In this document: one piece after another, positions 5,682-13,401 of the stretch
Numbering within the stretch: the stretch's first letter is position 1
Layout of the letters: every line of letters starts with the position of its first letter
NCBI GenBank assembly: GCA_910584605.1
Contig: CAJUAW010000037.1
Span: 432 to 21,614 of the forward strand
Direction: 5' to 3'
DNA from: an uncultured Oscillospiraceae bacterium
Lineage (GTDB): Bacteria; Bacillota_A; Clostridia; Oscillospirales; Oscillospiraceae
DNA: 21,183 nucleotides
Notes under the pieces: generated by a model
Database searches by the model: none
What the model saw: only the letters and a program-made list of their open reading frames with translations
Told to the model about the DNA's origin: nothing
Program-made: the position numbers and the translations under genes

Positions 5682-7484
5682 GTGTACCAGGCGCTGTACC
5701 GCAAATGGCGGCCCAGGACCTTTGACGACGTGGTGGGCCAGGAGCACATCACCGGTACCCTGAAGCGTCAGGCGGCGGCGGGGCGGCTCTCTCACGCCTA
5801 CCTGTTCACCGGCACCCGGGGGACGGGCAAGACCACCTGCGCCAAGATTCTGGCCCGGGCGGTGAACTGCGAACATCCCCAGGACGGCGACCCCTGCAAC
5901 GCCTGTCCCGCCTGCCTGGGCATTGAAAACGGCTCCATTCTGGATGTGCTGGAGCTGGACGCCGCCTCCAACAACGGCGTGGATCAGGTCCGCGCCCTCC
6001 GGGACGAGGCGGTATATACCCCGGCCGCTGTGAAAAAGCGGGTGTACATCATCGACGAGGCCCATATGCTCACCACCCAGGCGTGGAACGCCCTGCTGAA
6101 GATTTTGGAGGAGCCTCCCGCCCACCTGATGTTTATTCTGGCTACTACCGAGCCCCACAAGGTGCTGGCCACCATCCGCAGCCGGTGCCAGCAGTACTCC
6201 TTCAAGCGCATCCTGCCCATGCAGATCGCCCAGCGTCTCAGCTTTGTGGCGGAGCAGGAGGGGATTCCCCTGACCGGAGAGGGGGCCGCCCTGCTGGCCC
6301 GCCTGGCCGACGGCGGCATGCGGGACGCTCTGTCCCTGCTGGACCAGTGCGCCGGACATGCCTCCGCCGTGGATGAGCAGGCCATTCTGGACACCCTGGG
6401 CCTGGCGGGCAACGTGGAGACCGCCGCCCTCATGGGCCAGCTGGCCGCCCGGGACGCCGCCGCCGCCTTAGACACCCTTGCCCGGCTGTACAGCAGCGGG
6501 AAGGAGGTGGGCTCGGTGCTTGGGGAGCTGTCCGCGCTGGCCCGGGACCTGCTGCTCCGGAAGACCGCCCCCCAGGGAGGGGCCGCCCTGATGACCGGGG
6601 GCTACGACGAGGCCACCCTGCGCCGCCTGGGGGAGCAGCTGTCCGCCCAGCGGCTGCTGCAGATGCTCACCCAGCTGCAAAGCGCCGCCTCCGGCCTGTC
6701 CCGGAGCGTCAACCGGCGCACCGACGCGGAGCTGTGCCTTATCCGGCTCAGCGACGAGGGACTGGATGAGTCCTTTGCCGGTCTGTCCGCCCGGATCGCC
6801 CGGGTGGAGGAGCGGCTGGCCAAGGGACTCCCCGCCGCTCCGCCCCCCGCGGCCAAGGCGGAGCCTGTCCAGGTGAAGCCCGCTTCGCCGGAGGAGCCGC
6901 CTCCCCCCTGGGAGGATCAGGCCCCGCCTCCGGAGGAGGAGCTGGAGTATGTCTTCGACCTGCCGGAGGACCCGGCGGCCAGGCCGGAGCCGCCCCGGAG
7001 CGTTCCGGAGCCGCCCCGTGCCGCACCTGCACCGGCCTCGGAGCCGCCTGCGGTCCGGGAATCTGGTCCCGCGCCTGCGCCCGTTTCTGCGCCCACGCCC
7101 GCTCCGGCGGATCAGGGGGGCGGGGACCGTGCCTTCTGGCCCTCCTTTGCGGCGGGTCTGCGGGGAAAGGTGCCTCCGACGGTGATGCCATACCTGAACA
7201 ACCCGGCCAAGGTGACCGGGGTATGGCAGAACGGCAGGCTCACGCTGTGGGTGGACAGCAGCTTTACCCGCTCCATGCTGAACAAGCCTGCGGTGCTGGA
7301 AAAGCTGGCCCAGGCGGCGGCCGCCGTCTTTGGCGGGGAGCCCCAGGTCAGCGTGTCGGTGGGGACGCCTCCCCCGGCGGGGCCGGCTCTGGCCTCCGCC
7401 CCCGCGGCGCAGGAACCGGCCAAGGACCCGCTGGACGATTTGATGTCCTCCTTCGGCGGGCTGGATAATATCACCATTCAATAA
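5682..7484 (+). CDS. dnaX: DNA polymerase III subunit gamma/tau
   Basis: This is the ATPase of the replicative clamp loader. The 600-residue protein starts with the canonical YQALYRKWRPRTFDDVVGQ. It contains Walker A GTRGTGKT (44-51), four zinc-binding cysteines (C63, C72, C75, C78), Walker B/DEAH in IIDEAHML (123-130) and the sensor/arginine-finger SRC at 167-169. The AAA+ and collar domains extend to about residue 370. A long Pro/Ala/Glu-rich linker (about 385-475) leads to a C-terminal domain (FWPSFAAGLRGKVPP onward) that should bind the polymerase. The start is GTG at 5682 with GGGAGGTGG just upstream; the longer in-frame reading would begin within the SRP RNA. It is probably cotranscribed with ebfC, whose start lies 24 bases downstream. 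Confidence 0.97.
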   Translation: MYQALYRKWRPRTFDDVVGQEHITGTLKRQAAAGRLSHAYLFTGTRGTGKTTCAKILARAVNCEHPQDGDPCNACPACLGIENGSILDVLELDAASNNGVDQVRALRDEAVYTPAAVKKRVYIIDEAHMLTTQAWNALLKILEEPPAHLMFILATTEPHKVLATIRSRCQQYSFKRILPMQIAQRLSFVAEQEGIPLTGEGAALLARLADGGMRDALSLLDQCAGHASAVDEQAILDTLGLAGNVETAALMGQLAARDAAAALDTLARLYSSGKEVGSVLGELSALARDLLLRKTAPQGGAALMTGGYDEATLRRLGEQLSAQRLLQMLTQLQSAASGLSRSVNRRTDAELCLIRLSDEGLDESFAGLSARIARVEERLAKGLPAAPPPAAKAEPVQVKPASPEEPPPPWEDQAPPPEEELEYVFDLPEDPAARPEPPRSVPEPPRAAPAPASEPPAVRESGPAPAPVSAPTPAPADQGGGDRAFWPSFAAGLRGKVPPTVMPYLNNPAKVTGVWQNGRLTLWVDSSFTRSMLNKPAVLEKLAQAAAAVFGGEPQVSVSVGTPPPAGPALASAPAAQEPAKDPLDDLMSSFGGLDNITIQ

Positions 7485-7508
7485 AACCTGAAAAAAGGAG
7501 TTTTTGTT

Positions 7509-7859
7509 ATGGCAAAGGGGTATGGCCGTATGCCCGGCATGGGCGGCGGCATGAACATGAACATGATCAAGCAGGCCCAGAAGATGCAGCAGGACATGCT
7601 GCGCATGCAGCAGGAGCTGCAGGAGAAGGAGTACTCTGCCGCCTCCGGCGGCGGGGTGGTCACCGCCACCGTCAGCGGTAAGCACGAGCTGAAAAATCTG
7701 GTCATCGACCCCGAGGCGGTGGACCCCGAGGATGTGGAGATGCTCCAGGACATGATCGTGGCTGCGGTGAACGAGGCCATGCGCGCCGCCGATACCGACG
7801 CCGCCAATACCATGCAGTCTCTCACCGGCGGCCTGAACCTGGGCGGCCTGGGACTGTAA
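7509..7859 (+). CDS. ebfC: YbaB/EbfC family nucleoid-associated protein
   Basis: This is a small DNA-binding nucleoid protein, dimeric in characterised homologues. Its 116 residues begin with a Gly/Met-rich segment. The conserved helix KQAQKMQQDMLRMQQELQEKEY (Q-rich, residues about 20-40) follows, then the strand region GGGVVTATVSGKHELKNLVIDPEAVDP with the family's ID(P/x)E motif, and the helix MLQDMIVAAVNEAM. The start ATG at 7509 follows AAGGAG. Its position after dnaX is the standard bacterial order. In most genomes recR follows next; here a hairpin and an unrelated LRR gene follow. Confidence 0.96.
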   Translation: MAKGYGRMPGMGGGMNMNMIKQAQKMQQDMLRMQQELQEKEYSAASGGGVVTATVSGKHELKNLVIDPEAVDPEDVEMLQDMIVAAVNEAMRAADTDAANTMQSLTGGLNLGGLGL

Positions 7860-7871
7860 GAATTCAAACGG

Positions 7872-7898
7872 AAAGGGCTGTCCGCCGGACAGCCCTTT
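7872..7898 (+). terminator. Hairpin after ebfC, probable intrinsic terminator
   Basis: A perfect 12-bp stem (AAAGGGCTGTCC / GGACAGCCCTTT) has a 3-base GCC loop. The only T-run is the TTT inside the stem and the next bases are GCTCG, so termination may be incomplete and some read-through into the LRR-MATE pair is plausible. No separate promoter is recognisable in the 27 bases before the next start. Confidence 0.7.
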
Positions 7899-7925
7899 GC
7901 TCGTACAAAAAGGAGGCATAGACGG

Positions 7926-8945
7926 ATGAACAGGAGAGAGACGGAACAAAACCAGCCTGATTCCGGGGTCCAGTTCCCCGACGCGGACGGCTTTTTTTAC
8001 TCCGGCCCCAGCCCGGACGTGTGGGCGGGGTATCTGAAAAACCAGCTGCGCCGGACCCTGGCCCCCCTGCCCCAGGAGCGGGACGGACGCCTTGCCGCCC
8101 TGCGGAAGGCCCAGAGCCAGCCCGGCTGGCAGTGGAACGTCTCCCGGGCGGAGCATTTGGAGGCGGCGGAAGCGGGCTGGCAGCGGAAGGCGCTGGCGGA
8201 CTGGATTTTCTGGAACGACCCCGAGGAGGTGGCCCGCTTGGGCCGTCTGATCCGGGCCATTCAGGCGGATGGGGAGGAGCTGGTCAAGGCCGGCCTGACC
8301 CTGGAGGAGGAGCATCTGTTTCGGCAGGCGGCGGAGCTGGTCAAGGCCAAGCGGTTTCAGCAGCGAGGGGTGCGGATTCGGGACCTGTCCTTTCTGGAGG
8401 GGCTGACCCAGCTGAAGGAGCTGGACCTGTGGGACAACGACATTGAGGACCTGTCGCCGCTGGCCACCCTCAGCGGCCTGCGGGAGTTGTGGGTCCCCTA
8501 CAACCTGATTTCGGACCTGTCTCCGCTGGCGGGGCTGGACAAGCTGGTGCAGCTGAAGGTTTACGGCAATCAGATTACCAGCCTGGAGCCCCTGCGGGGA
8601 CTGACTAATCTGAACGTTCTGGACCTGCGGGGCAACCCTCTGGAGCCGGGAGCGCTGGCCTGCCTGCGCAAGTGCAAGCGGCTGGGGATGCTGGACCTGT
8701 CCAACACCGGCCTGGGGGACATTTCCGGTCTGGAATTCTGCCGGGCCCACGTCTTGGATCTCCAGAACAACCCCGGCCTCACCGGCCTGGAGGTGATCTC
8801 CACCATGAAGCGGCTGTGCTGCCTCAGCCTGGATACCGAAGTGGCCCGCCGGTACGACGTTCAGACTCTGGCTTCCCAGCTCATCGAATATGGGGAACTG
8901 GACGGGCTGTCGGTCTACGTCTGGCCTGAGAAATATTACAATTAG
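7926..8945 (+). CDS. Cytoplasmic leucine-rich-repeat protein, unknown function
   Basis: This 339-residue protein has no signal peptide or TM segment. The first ~150 residues are charged and helical with many Trp (WAGYL, WQWNV, WIFWNDPEE) and match no family I recognise. Residues about 150-290 form internalin/SDS22-type LRRs of ~22 residues: LTQLKELDLWDNDIEDLSPL, LSGLRELWVPYNLISDLSPL and further units, giving a short protein-binding solenoid. The tail (YDVQTLASQLIEYGELDGLSVYV) is a likely cap. Start ATG 7926 has AAAGGAGG nine bases upstream. The stop TAG (8943-8945) overlaps the AGGAGG of the MATE gene, so the two are translationally coupled. A protein-protein interaction role is the family expectation; the partner is unknown. 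Confidence 0.85.
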   Translation: MNRRETEQNQPDSGVQFPDADGFFYSGPSPDVWAGYLKNQLRRTLAPLPQERDGRLAALRKAQSQPGWQWNVSRAEHLEAAEAGWQRKALADWIFWNDPEEVARLGRLIRAIQADGEELVKAGLTLEEEHLFRQAAELVKAKRFQQRGVRIRDLSFLEGLTQLKELDLWDNDIEDLSPLATLSGLRELWVPYNLISDLSPLAGLDKLVQLKVYGNQITSLEPLRGLTNLNVLDLRGNPLEPGALACLRKCKRLGMLDLSNTGLGDISGLEFCRAHVLDLQNNPGLTGLEVISTMKRLCCLSLDTEVARRYDVQTLASQLIEYGELDGLSVYVWPEKYYN

Positions 8946-8957
8946 GAGGCGAAATCC

Positions 8958-10331
8958 TTGCCCCATTTTCATCAAAGCCACCCCAAGGAACCGGCGAACC
9001 AGCGCGAAAAAATGCTGGAGACGCCGGTGGACCGGCTGATCCTGTCCCTGGCGGCCCCCACGATCGTCAGCATGCTGGTCACCTCCATCTACAACATGGC
9101 GGATACCTACTTTGTCTCCCAGCTGAACACCAGCGCCTCGGGGGCGGTGGGGGTGGTCTTTTCCCTGATGGCCATCATTCAGGCGGTGGGCTTTACGGTG
9201 GGCATGGGCTCCGGCTCCATCGCCTCCCGGCTGCTGGGCCAGGACAGGGGGGAGGAGGCCGACACCTACGCCTCTACCGGTGTGATCACCGCGCTGGTCC
9301 TGGGCCTGATCCTGTCGGCGCTGGGACTGGCTTTCCGGGGGGACCTGATCTGGCTGCTGGGCAGCACCAGTACCATCTACCCCTACGCGCTGGACTATGC
9401 CTTTTACATCGTTCTGGGCGCACCGGTGATGATCCTGGCCTTCACCCTGAACAACCTGCTGCGCTGGCAGGGGAAGGCCAGCCTGTCCGTCTTCGGCCTG
9501 GCCACCGGCGGGGTGCTGAACATGATCCTGGACCCCATCTTCATCTACGGCTTCCACATGGGCATCGCCGGGGCGGGAGCGGCCACCCTGCTGAGTCAGT
9601 GTGTCAGCCTGAGCATTCTGGCCTCCTTCTTCCTGCGGAGAAAGAGCAGCCTGCAGGTGAGTCCCGCCTGCATTTCCCGCTCCCCCCGGACCTATCTGGC
9701 CATTCTGAAGCAGGGCATGCCCTCCTTCTTCCGCCAGGGAGTGCTGTCGGCGGCCACCATGTCCCTGAACTACAACGCCCGCATCTACGGCGACGCGGCG
9801 GTGGCTGCCCTGTCCATCGTCACCAAAATCTTCAACCTGATCCAGTCCATCGTCATCGGCTTCGGCCAGGGGTTCCAGCCGGTGCTGGGCTATAACTACG
9901 GCGCGAAGCGGCTGGACCGGGTGAAGGAGGCGGTGCGGTTTTCCTTGAAAAGCTGCACCATCATCCTGACGGTGGGGGCGGTGATTGGTTTTTTCCTGGC
10001 CCCCTGGATCATCGCCCTGTTCCGCCGGGACGACCCTCTGGTCATTGAGATCGGCACCCGGGCCTTCCGGTATCAGTGCTTTACCCTGCCCCTGGGAGCG
10101 GTGATGGTGTTTTCCAACATGTTCTTCCAGTCGCTGGGCAAATCCTGGCGGGCTGTCATCCTGGCCATCTGCCGGCAGGGGCTGTACATCCCGCTGGTCT
10201 ATCTGATGACGGCCTGCTTCGGCCTCGCCGGCCTGGAGCGCACACAGGCCGTGTCCGATTTGCTGGCCTTTACACTGGCCGCTTCCGTGACCGGCCACTA
10301 CTTCAAAACCGAGTTTGGGAAAGAGACCTGA
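8958..10331 (+). CDS. MATE family multidrug/cation antiporter
   Basis: This is a polytopic transporter expected to expel organic cations or drugs by exchange with Na+ or H+. It is 457 residues with about twelve hydrophobic segments in two six-helix halves. MATE-type features include the first helix region ILSLAAPTIVSMLVTSIYNMADTYFV, the SQLNTSASGAVGV loop, and the repeat-half motif GMPSFFRQGVLSAATMSLNYNA, with QPVLGYNYGAK in the second half. The start is TTG at 8958, because AGGAGG ends eight bases before it. The next in-frame ATG (9012) lacks a ribosome site and would begin at MLETPVDRL, which is also a plausible MATE N-terminus. A terminator follows. The substrate cannot be inferred. Confidence 0.93.
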   Translation: MPHFHQSHPKEPANQREKMLETPVDRLILSLAAPTIVSMLVTSIYNMADTYFVSQLNTSASGAVGVVFSLMAIIQAVGFTVGMGSGSIASRLLGQDRGEEADTYASTGVITALVLGLILSALGLAFRGDLIWLLGSTSTIYPYALDYAFYIVLGAPVMILAFTLNNLLRWQGKASLSVFGLATGGVLNMILDPIFIYGFHMGIAGAGAATLLSQCVSLSILASFFLRRKSSLQVSPACISRSPRTYLAILKQGMPSFFRQGVLSAATMSLNYNARIYGDAAVAALSIVTKIFNLIQSIVIGFGQGFQPVLGYNYGAKRLDRVKEAVRFSLKSCTIILTVGAVIGFFLAPWIIALFRRDDPLVIEIGTRAFRYQCFTLPLGAVMVFSNMFFQSLGKSWRAVILAICRQGLYIPLVYLMTACFGLAGLERTQAVSDLLAFTLAASVTGHYFKTEFGKET

Positions 10332-10337
10332 CAGCCG

Positions 10338-10369
10338 GCCTCGGAGAGCGGATGTTCTCCGGGGCTTTT
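10338..10369 (+). terminator. Intrinsic terminator after the MATE gene
   Basis: A 10-bp stem (GCCTCGGAGA / TCTCCGGGGC, one G-U pair) with an 8-base loop is followed by TTTT, seven bases past the stop codon. Confidence 0.82.
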
Positions 10370-10382
10370 CAGTGGGGAAATT

Positions 10383-10398
10383 TTAAGAGTTCTTAAGA
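10383..10398 (+). promoter_or_regulatory. TTAAGA direct/inverted repeat, candidate response-regulator operator
   Basis: TTAAGAGTTCTTAAGA contains TTAAGA twice at a 10-base step, and the first TTAAGA also forms a perfect inverted repeat with TCTTAA. Helical-phase direct repeats of this size just upstream of a -35 box are typical for OmpR-family regulators. It lies ten bases before the -35 of the regulator's own operon, suggesting autoregulation. Confidence 0.55.
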
Positions 10399-10407
10399 TT
10401 TTCCTAC

Positions 10408-10435
10408 TTGCGATTTAAACTGTCTGTGATATGCT
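10408..10435 (+). promoter_or_regulatory. Promoter of the first two-component operon
   Basis: TTGCGA (10408-10413), a 16-base spacer and TATGCT (10430-10435), with TGA directly before the -10, giving an extended -10 (TGn). The start codon at 10470 leaves a leader of about 28 bases. This excludes the in-frame ATG at 10431, which lies within the -10. Confidence 0.75.
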
Positions 10436-10469
10436 ATGGTCAGAAATAAACAGGGGAGGAGCCGTTGAC

Positions 10470-11162
10470 ATGTACACCATCCTGATCTGTGACGACGACA
10501 GAGACATTGTGTCTGCGCTGGATATCTATCTCACCAGCGAGGGCTACCAGACCATCAAGGCCTACAACGGCCGGGAGGCGCTGAAGGCGGCGGAGACCCA
10601 CGAGATCCACCTGATTCTCATGGACATCATGATGCCCGAGCTGGACGGCATCCGGGCCACCGTCAAGCTGCGGGAGGGGAGCAACGTGCCCATCATCCTC
10701 CTTACCGCCAAGAGCGAGGACACCGACAAGATCCTGGGTCTGAACATCGGGGCGGACGACTATATCACAAAGCCCTTCAACCCTCTGGAGGTGATGGCCC
10801 GGGTAAAATCCCAGCTGCGGCGGTACACCTCCCTGGGCGGGGCGGAGAAGGGCCCTGGCCTCATCACCGCCGGCCCCATCGCCATGGACGACGGGGCCAA
10901 GGTGGTCACCGTGGACGGAGAGCCCATCAGCCTCACCCCCATCGAGTACAACATCCTGAAGCTGCTGCTGTCCCACCCGGGGCAGGTGTTTTCCTCTGCC
11001 CAGATCTACGAGCAGGTGTGGAACGACCCGGCCTACGGCTCGGAAAACACGGTGGCCGTCCACATCCGGCACCTGCGAGAGAAGATCGAGATCAACCCTG
11101 CCGAGCCCCGGTACTTGAAGGTGGTCTGGGGCCTGGGCTATAAGATTGAGAAGGGAGCATAG
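10470..11162 (+). CDS. OmpR-family response regulator
   Basis: This is a cytoplasmic transcription factor of 230 residues. The receiver domain (about 1-115) has the acidic pocket D8-D10, phospho-acceptor D52 in LMDIMMPELDG, T79 and K101 (YITKPF). The winged-helix DNA-binding domain (about 130-228) has ISLTPIEYNILKLLLSHPGQVFS and the terminal VVWGLGYKIEK hairpin. Start ATG 10470 has GGGGAGGAG upstream. The kinase gene starts two bases after its stop, so the pair is translationally coupled. It resembles VanR/YycF-like Firmicute regulators, but the regulon is unknown apart from likely autoregulation via the TTAAGA repeat. Confidence 0.94.
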   Translation: MYTILICDDDRDIVSALDIYLTSEGYQTIKAYNGREALKAAETHEIHLILMDIMMPELDGIRATVKLREGSNVPIILLTAKSEDTDKILGLNIGADDYITKPFNPLEVMARVKSQLRRYTSLGGAEKGPGLITAGPIAMDDGAKVVTVDGEPISLTPIEYNILKLLLSHPGQVFSSAQIYEQVWNDPAYGSENTVAVHIRHLREKIEINPAEPRYLKVVWGLGYKIEKGA

Positions 11163-11164
11163 CC

Positions 11165-13249
11165 GTGAACAAGCTGCAAGGCAATGTAATCGCCAAGCTG
11201 TGTGCCTGGGCCGTTCTGCTGGCCGCCGCCTTTGGGGCGGGGATTTTCGGGGTGCGGGCGGTGCTCAGCTTCGGATCGGTGGCCGACGACAGCTGGCAGA
11301 ACTCCTCCCGGTACTACAACGCCGTGGACGAACGCCGGCGGGAGCTGGTGGCGGGGATCAGGCTCTCCCAGCGGCTGGAGCAGCTGGAGCAGCAGATTGG
11401 GGAGGGAACCGCCAGTTCCCTGGCCTACGCCGACGCGGAGGCCCTGCGGGAGGAGCGGGCCAAGGTGGAGGAGCGGTTTTCCCGGCAGAACACCTGGTTC
11501 CGTTTCCGGGTGCTTACCGACAACGGGCAGACCCTTCTGGGCACCAACCTCAACGACGACGAGGCCATGATCCGGGCGGTCCAGAATGTACACTACTTCT
11601 CCTTCGAGCTTTGGGAGGAGGATATCTATGGGAATGCGTCCTACTATAACTCGGAAACGGGCGAAGGATATTCTGATCCTCCCACTGCGGGACTCAATCC
11701 GGAGACCGAAGCCGCGCCGCTGAAGCTGGTGCTGGAGTACGGGGTGCCTGAAACGATTGACGATTCGATTCAGGACGAGTTCAGCCAGATCTGGAGCATA
11801 TGGAACATGGACCGGGCGGCCTTTGACCAGTACCTCACCGGCTTTTTGAGTCTGACGGCGCTCACCCTGCTGGCCCTGGTCTGGGTACTCTGGACCGCCG
11901 GACACAGGGCGGGGGCGGAGGGGACCGTCACCACCTGGCAGGAGCGGATATTCTTTGACCTGTACGCCGCGGTTGTGATTGCTGCCGAAGTCTGTCTGGT
12001 TGCCTGCTTGATCTGGACGGCGGAGCAGCTCTACTGGGGAGCGGCCAATATTTACTCCATCATGAATGAGGATTTTGGTGCCTTCTATGAGCTGGGGATG
12101 ATAGGGGCCGGTGCTCTCTTCGCCGCCGAGGTGTCCTGCGGTGCGCTGCTGCTGCGCACCTTGGCTGTCCGGCTCAAGGCGGGCTGTCTGGGGAAAACCA
12201 CCCTGCTGTGCAGGGTGGTCACATGGATGGTGAAGACCATCCATGACTTCCTTCGCTTCCTGCCCTTTACCTGGAAGCTGGTGCTGGGCTTCGGGGCGTA
12301 TGTGGTATTTTCCTTCTGGCTGATTGCGGTGGGGAGGTATGACGGTGTATTTATGCTGATGTATTTCTGTTTGCAGCTGGTCTTGCTGCTCTTCCTGTCT
12401 TGGTGGGCCTATGGCTACTACCGCCTGCGCCAGGGCACCAAGACCATTGCCAAGGGGGATCTGGAATACCAGATCGACACCCGGCGGATGCCCTACGACC
12501 TGCGCCTTCAGGCGGAGGATTTGAACAACATCTCCGCCGGGCTGTCGGCGGCGGTGGACGAGAAGATGAAGAGCGAGCGGTTCAAGGCGGAGCTGATTAC
12601 CAACGTCTCCCACGATTTGAAGACGCCCCTCACCTCGATCATCAATTATGTCAACCTGCTGAAATCCACCGACCAGACCGACCCCAAGGCGGCGGAGTAT
12701 ATCGAGGTGCTGGACCGGAAGTCCCAGCGGCTGAAAAAGCTCACCGAGGATCTGGTGGAGGCGTCGAAAGCGTCCACGGGGGTGCTGTCGGTGGCTCGGG
12801 AGAAGATTGGCATGGCCCAGCTCATCGACCAGGCGGCGGCGGAGTGGGAGGAGCGGCTGACCCAGCAGCGCCTCACCCTGGTGACCACCCTTCCCGAGGG
12901 GGAGACCTGGGTCTACGCCGACGGCCGCCACCTGTGGCGGGTCATCGACAACCTGCTGTCCAACTGCGCCAAGTACGCCATGGAGGGCACCCGGGTCTAC
13001 CTGGACCTGGAGCGGGGGAAGGGACAGGTGGTCCTGTCAGTGAAAAACATCTCCCGGGAGCCGCTGAACGTCCCCGCCGAGCGGCTGATGGAGCGGTTCG
13101 TCCGGGGGGAGGAGTCCCGGTCCACCGAGGGCTCCGGGCTGGGGCTGTCCATCGCCCGGTCTCTCACCGAGCTTCAGGGGGGCGCCTTCGACCTGGCTGT
13201 GGACGGCGACCTGTTCAAAGCCATTGTTACCCTGCCCCAGGCCAATTGA
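11165..13249 (+). CDS. Sensor histidine kinase, six TM segments
   Basis: This membrane kinase is paired with the preceding regulator and has 694 residues. TM1 is near 9-36, followed by a ~185-residue extracytoplasmic sensor region. Five more TM segments lie near 226-245, 263-289, 310-332, 368-391 and 394-418, then a HAMP-like linker. The phosphorylated histidine is H483 in NVSHDLKTPL. The ATPase domain has an N box at N596 (NLLSNCAKYA) and G2 box EGSGLGLS (655-662). The G1 position reads VKNISREPLNV, lacking the usual DxGxG, as in some VanS-like kinases. Start GTG 11165 follows GGGAG. A strong terminator closes the operon. The long sensor plus extra TM helices differ from the common two-TM layout; the stimulus is unknown. 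Confidence 0.93.
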   Translation: MNKLQGNVIAKLCAWAVLLAAAFGAGIFGVRAVLSFGSVADDSWQNSSRYYNAVDERRRELVAGIRLSQRLEQLEQQIGEGTASSLAYADAEALREERAKVEERFSRQNTWFRFRVLTDNGQTLLGTNLNDDEAMIRAVQNVHYFSFELWEEDIYGNASYYNSETGEGYSDPPTAGLNPETEAAPLKLVLEYGVPETIDDSIQDEFSQIWSIWNMDRAAFDQYLTGFLSLTALTLLALVWVLWTAGHRAGAEGTVTTWQERIFFDLYAAVVIAAEVCLVACLIWTAEQLYWGAANIYSIMNEDFGAFYELGMIGAGALFAAEVSCGALLLRTLAVRLKAGCLGKTTLLCRVVTWMVKTIHDFLRFLPFTWKLVLGFGAYVVFSFWLIAVGRYDGVFMLMYFCLQLVLLLFLSWWAYGYYRLRQGTKTIAKGDLEYQIDTRRMPYDLRLQAEDLNNISAGLSAAVDEKMKSERFKAELITNVSHDLKTPLTSIINYVNLLKSTDQTDPKAAEYIEVLDRKSQRLKKLTEDLVEASKASTGVLSVAREKIGMAQLIDQAAAEWEERLTQQRLTLVTTLPEGETWVYADGRHLWRVIDNLLSNCAKYAMEGTRVYLDLERGKGQVVLSVKNISREPLNVPAERLMERFVRGEESRSTEGSGLGLSIARSLTELQGGAFDLAVDGDLFKAIVTLPQAN

Positions 13250-13259
13250 CCCATCTGCG

Positions 13260-13293
13260 TCCGCCCGTCCCCAATGGGACGGGCGGATTTTTT
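13260..13293 (+). terminator. Strong intrinsic terminator of the first two-component operon
   Basis: A perfect 12-bp stem (TCCGCCCGTCCC / GGGACGGGCGGA) with a CAAT loop is followed by six T, eleven bases after the kinase stop codon. Confidence 0.94.
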
Positions 13294-13309
13294 GTCCCCA
13301 GAAAATTGG

Positions 13310-13346
13310 AAAAAGCTATGGCTTTTTTCAGGATTTGTGGTATGAT
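13310..13346 (+). promoter_or_regulatory. Extended -10 promoter and upstream inverted repeat for the lipoprotein operon
   Basis: TGG-TATGAT (13338-13346) forms an extended -10 box; no good -35 is seen at the right distance. Instead a 7-bp inverted repeat, AAAAAGC-TATG-GCTTTTT (13310-13327), covers the -35 area and could be an operator needing an activator or repressor. The start codon is 55 bases downstream; the leader also holds CATTATGTAATG (13359-13370). Confidence 0.55.
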
Positions 13347-13401
13347 GATAGGTACCGTCATTATGTAATGTATTCTGGACCGGGAAAGGAGGCGGAGCGT
13401 T

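Noticed and set aside
5560..5763. Small ORF across the SRP RNA 3' part and dnaX start
   Set aside because: It overlaps conserved SRP RNA structure and the dnaX frame; no plausible protein.
7872..7898. ebfC hairpin as part of a mobile-element end
   Set aside because: No transposase, matching distant inverted repeat or target duplication is visible; it fits a terminator.
6468..10298. 1276-codon open frame on the minus strand
   Set aside because: It is antisense to dnaX, ebfC, the LRR gene and the MATE gene, with low-complexity translation and no start context; a codon-bias shadow.
10431..10469. Upstream ATG extension of the first response regulator
   Set aside because: The ATG overlaps the -10 box; the ATG at 10470 has a good ribosome site and gives the standard receiver N-terminus.
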